NCBI GenBank assembly: GCA_937901185.1
Contig: CALCHR010000156.1
Coordinates: forward strand, 1 to 35,480
Length of the DNA stretch: 35,480 nt
Source of the DNA: an uncultured Bacteroidales bacterium
Lineage (GTDB): Bacteria > Bacteroidota > Bacteroidia > Bacteroidales > Bacteroidaceae
Direction of reading: 5' to 3'
The notes beneath the pieces were generated by a model. The model ran no database searches, was not told where the DNA came from, and saw nothing but the letters and a program-made list of their open reading frames with translations. Below, in pieces: positions 34,135 through 35,480 of this stretch (the first letter of the stretch is position 1; each line of letters begins with the position of its first letter). The position numbers and the translations under genes are program-made.

Positions 34135-34431
34135 TCAGTTATTTAGTCGGTTAATACATTCCTCAAGTTCGTCCTTATACCAAACAAGTTCTTTCTTGCC
34201 TTTAATTTTTCTTCCCTTAGGGATATCTCCTAAGCGGACCATGTTGTCAAAAGAGGAGCGTGAAATATTTAGGTACTCGTAGGCTTCGGTTTTGCTCATT
34301 GGGATGTGCGCAATCATGTTGATAATGTCTTCTGCCGCATCCATGTTGATTACGCAAGTGCCATTCTCAAGCCTGTCAGCAATATTTCTTAATTCGTTTG
34401 CCAATACTTTTCTTAGTAGGATTTTTCTCAT
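34135..34431 (-). CDS. Helix-turn-helix (excisionase-like) DNA-binding protein, copy 1
   Basis: The 98-residue protein has a helical N-terminal part (LANELRNIADRLENGTC) and a C-terminal winged-helix module of the MerR/excisionase type: MSKTEAYEYLNISRSSFDNM (about 46-65), then GDIPKGRKIKGKKELVWYKDEL. This is the HTH_17 pattern of recombination directionality factors and small phage or mobile-element regulators. It shares 72 of 89 aligned residues (81 percent) with its neighbour at 34521-34811, a clear tandem duplication. A TAATTTTG -7 box (34457-34464) lies before it. No integrase gene is in the window, so a role in excision is only possible, not shown. Confidence 0.8.
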   Translation of the reverse strand: MRKILLRKVLANELRNIADRLENGTCVINMDAAEDIINMIAHIPMSKTEAYEYLNISRSSFDNMVRLGDIPKGRKIKGKKELVWYKDELEECINRLNN

Positions 34432-34456
34432 TGACTATAAATGTGTAATTTTTTTA

Positions 34457-34464
34457 CAAAATTA
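34457..34464 (-). promoter_or_regulatory. Possible -7 box for HTH copy 1
   Basis: Minus-strand TAATTTTG lies 26 bases before the ATG at 34431. A near-match TTTA sits 21 bases further upstream in place of TTTG. Confidence 0.45.
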
Positions 34465-34520
34465 TAGCTTTTGTAAAGAGAAACCTAAAGCTACTAATGA
34501 AGTGTATAAACTCTTGTTAT

Positions 34521-34811
34521 TTAGCCTTTTAATCTTTTAATACATTCCTCAAGTTCGTCTTTATACCATACGAGTTCTTTCTTTCCTTTGATCTTCCTTC
34601 CTTTAGGTATATCCCCCTTGGCAACCATATTGTCAAAAGTGGCTCGCGATAAATTTAGATACTCATAGGCTTCAGCTTTACTTAGTGGAATATGAGCAAG
34701 CATATTTATGATATCTTCTACGGCATCCATGCTCATGACGCATGTTCCATCCTCAAGCTTATTGGCAATATTCCTAAGTTCGTTAGCTAAAATGGTTACT
34801 AAGTTCTTCAT
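34521..34811 (-). CDS. Helix-turn-helix (excisionase-like) DNA-binding protein, copy 2
   Basis: The 96-residue paralog of the gene at 34135-34431 shows the same layout: helical start LANELRNIANKLEDGTC, helix-turn-helix LSKAEAYEYLNLSRATFDNM and the wing GDIPKGRKIKGKKELVWYKD. The helical parts and wing are almost unchanged, while the recognition helix differs at several places (SSFDNMVRL versus ATFDNMVAK), so the two may bind slightly different sites. Its ATG overlaps the reconstructed stop of the frameshifted membrane protein gene (ATGA), which shows that the two were translated together. About 90 bases separate it from copy 1. Confidence 0.8.
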   Translation of the reverse strand: MKNLVTILANELRNIANKLEDGTCVMSMDAVEDIINMLAHIPLSKAEAYEYLNLSRATFDNMVAKGDIPKGRKIKGKKELVWYKDELEECIKRLKG

Positions 34812-35172
34812 TTTCTTCTTGTAAATCTGTTAAATAGGATTATGAATAAAAATATTGTAGCTACAATAAAGTACAGAATGAGAAGTTCCAAATCTTTAAT
34901 AGGGATATGAAATTCTCTGTCATATATTGCAATCAGCAGATTTATTAAATTGGCTGTAATAATAAGTCTGTGCCAATTACACAAACCAAAAGTTAAACTG
35001 CAAATATATAATAAAAGGGGAAGAGTATACTATTACCAAAGCAATAATCTAAATAGTAACTTAATCGTTCTGATAAGCCAAAATAGAATATCAAATTGTT
35101 AGTAAAGAAACTCACCATTATTATTATAGGCGTATATTTGATAGTAAGTACAAATATCTGCTTAGTATTCAT
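34808..35172 (-). pseudogene. Frameshifted small polytopic membrane protein
   Basis: The first part, from ATG 35172, reads MNTKQIFVLTIKYTPIIIMV and on to GNSILFPFYY, then stops at 34993. From about 35025 another frame continues without a break: LLLYICSLTFGLCNWHRLII, then ANLINLLIAIYDREFHIPIK and a final hydrophobic helix ending RRK at a TGA (34810-34808). One extra base near the CTCTTCCCC run (about 35020-35030) joins both into a 121-residue protein with about four hydrophobic helices. The reconstructed stop overlaps the ATG of HTH copy 2. From memory, similar intact small membrane proteins occur in Bacteroides accessory regions; that needs a search. It may be a real mutation or a sequencing error. 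Confidence 0.8.
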
Positions 35173-35185
35173 AAGAAGTAAAATG

Positions 35186-35205
35186 ACAGCATTATTCAAT
35201 GCTGT
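35186..35205. repeat. 8-bp perfect inverted repeat in leader
   Basis: ACAGCATT and AATGCTGT pair around ATTC, just upstream of the frameshifted gene's ATG at 35172. It could be a leader hairpin or an operator for the HTH proteins. Confidence 0.55.
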
Positions 35206-35212
35206 TACGATA

Positions 35213-35253
35213 GATAAAGAAAGTAGGAAGAAAACGATTGTTCTCTTCCTACT
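35213..35253 (-). terminator. Terminator after the GGGtGRT-family gene
   Basis: Fourteen-base arms (35222-35235 and 35240-35253) pair with one mismatch or wobble, followed on the minus strand by a U-rich stretch. It lies about 20 bases after the stop at 35274. Confidence 0.78.
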
Positions 35254-35273
35254 AAAACTAATATGTATGAAGA

Positions 35274-35480
35274 TTACTTCTTGTTGAGGAAGAGGTCAGC
35301 TTGAACAGCGCAAGCTACTGTACATCCTACCATTGGGTTGTTTCCAATACCGAGGAAGCCCATCATTTCAACGTGTGCAGGAACTGATGAAGAACCAGCG
35401 AATTGAGCATCAGAGTGCATACGACCGAGAGTATCAGTCATACCATAAGATGCAGGACCAGCAGCCATATTGTCGGGGTG
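35274..35480 (-). CDS. GGGtGRT-family protein, C-terminal part (cut by window edge)
   Basis: Only the last 68 residues are in the window, and the frame is open to its edge, so the start lies beyond 35480. PDNMAAGPASYGMTDTLGRM followed by HSDAQFAGSSSVPAHVEMMG and GNNPMVGCTVACAVQ match the C-terminal end of the GGGtGRT proteins, whose name motif would lie just upstream. Their role is unknown; they are found in anaerobes, sometimes beside iron-sulfur scaffold genes. The start at 35468 that an isolated frame search gives is not the real one. The identification is from memory of the family, without a search. Confidence 0.72.
   Translation of the reverse strand, partial: HPDNMAAGPASYGMTDTLGRMHSDAQFAGSSSVPAHVEMMGFLGIGNNPMVGCTVACAVQADLFLNKK

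Overview
The window looks like a chromosomal segment of a Bacteroides-type gut bacterium (Bacteroidales). The evidence is the RprX/RprY two-component pair, a bacterial serine palmitoyltransferase, a fused RibBA with the Bacteroides-type GHINPL motif, many lipoproteins, and repeated TAnnTTTG -7 boxes (two with a well-spaced TTTG -33 box) in place of E. coli-type promoters. The species cannot be set from the sequence alone. No rRNA, tRNA, CRISPR array or complete insertion sequence was seen.

Left part (1-11250), mostly minus strand: an LptF/LptG-family permease, ribBA, a Bax-inhibitor-1-like membrane protein, an aspartate-type aminotransferase and a small SPFH-like membrane protein form a tightly packed run that ends in a strong terminator. 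Upstream of it lie a glycosyltransferase and a cysteine-rich C_GCAxxG_C_C protein with overlapping ATGA codons. A small plus-strand lipoprotein gene converges on yebC and shares a bidirectional terminator with it; pheT lies upstream of yebC behind a textbook Bacteroides promoter.

Middle part (11250-21700), the accessory zone: rprX-rprY, then a decayed arsenic-resistance operon (intact arsC, remnants of arsP, arsG and a thioredoxin) and a divergent DEAD-box helicase, the block being bracketed by two direct copies of a roughly 100-bp repeat. A secreted GH20 hexosaminidase follows. Next comes an AT-rich cluster with a small, possibly frameshifted lipoprotein, a HEPN-like protein carrying an R-x4-H motif, and a small exported protein. 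About 850 bp of gene-free DNA follow, holding a perfect inverted repeat, a 21-bp-period array, a 22-bp-period palindrome array and gene debris.

Right part (21700-33000), mainly housekeeping: serine palmitoyltransferase (sphingolipid synthesis), pyrK-pyrD (pyrimidine synthesis), cutC-uvrB, a small lipoprotein, and a minus-strand run clpC-rfbC-lepA. A strong promoter precedes clpC, and upstream of it are four tandem TGACAC-N4-GTGTCA-like sites that look like a regulator-binding array.

Right end (33000-35480): an outer-membrane barrel protein, two tandemly duplicated helix-turn-helix genes, a frameshifted small membrane protein gene whose reconstructed stop overlaps the start of the second HTH gene, and the 3' end of a GGGtGRT-family gene running off the window.

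The strongest candidates for a second look are the clpC-upstream operator array, the GTAACA-N5-TGTTAC palindrome family found at three loci, the HEPN-like cluster, the arsenic operon remnant, and the frameshifted membrane protein with its two HTH neighbours.
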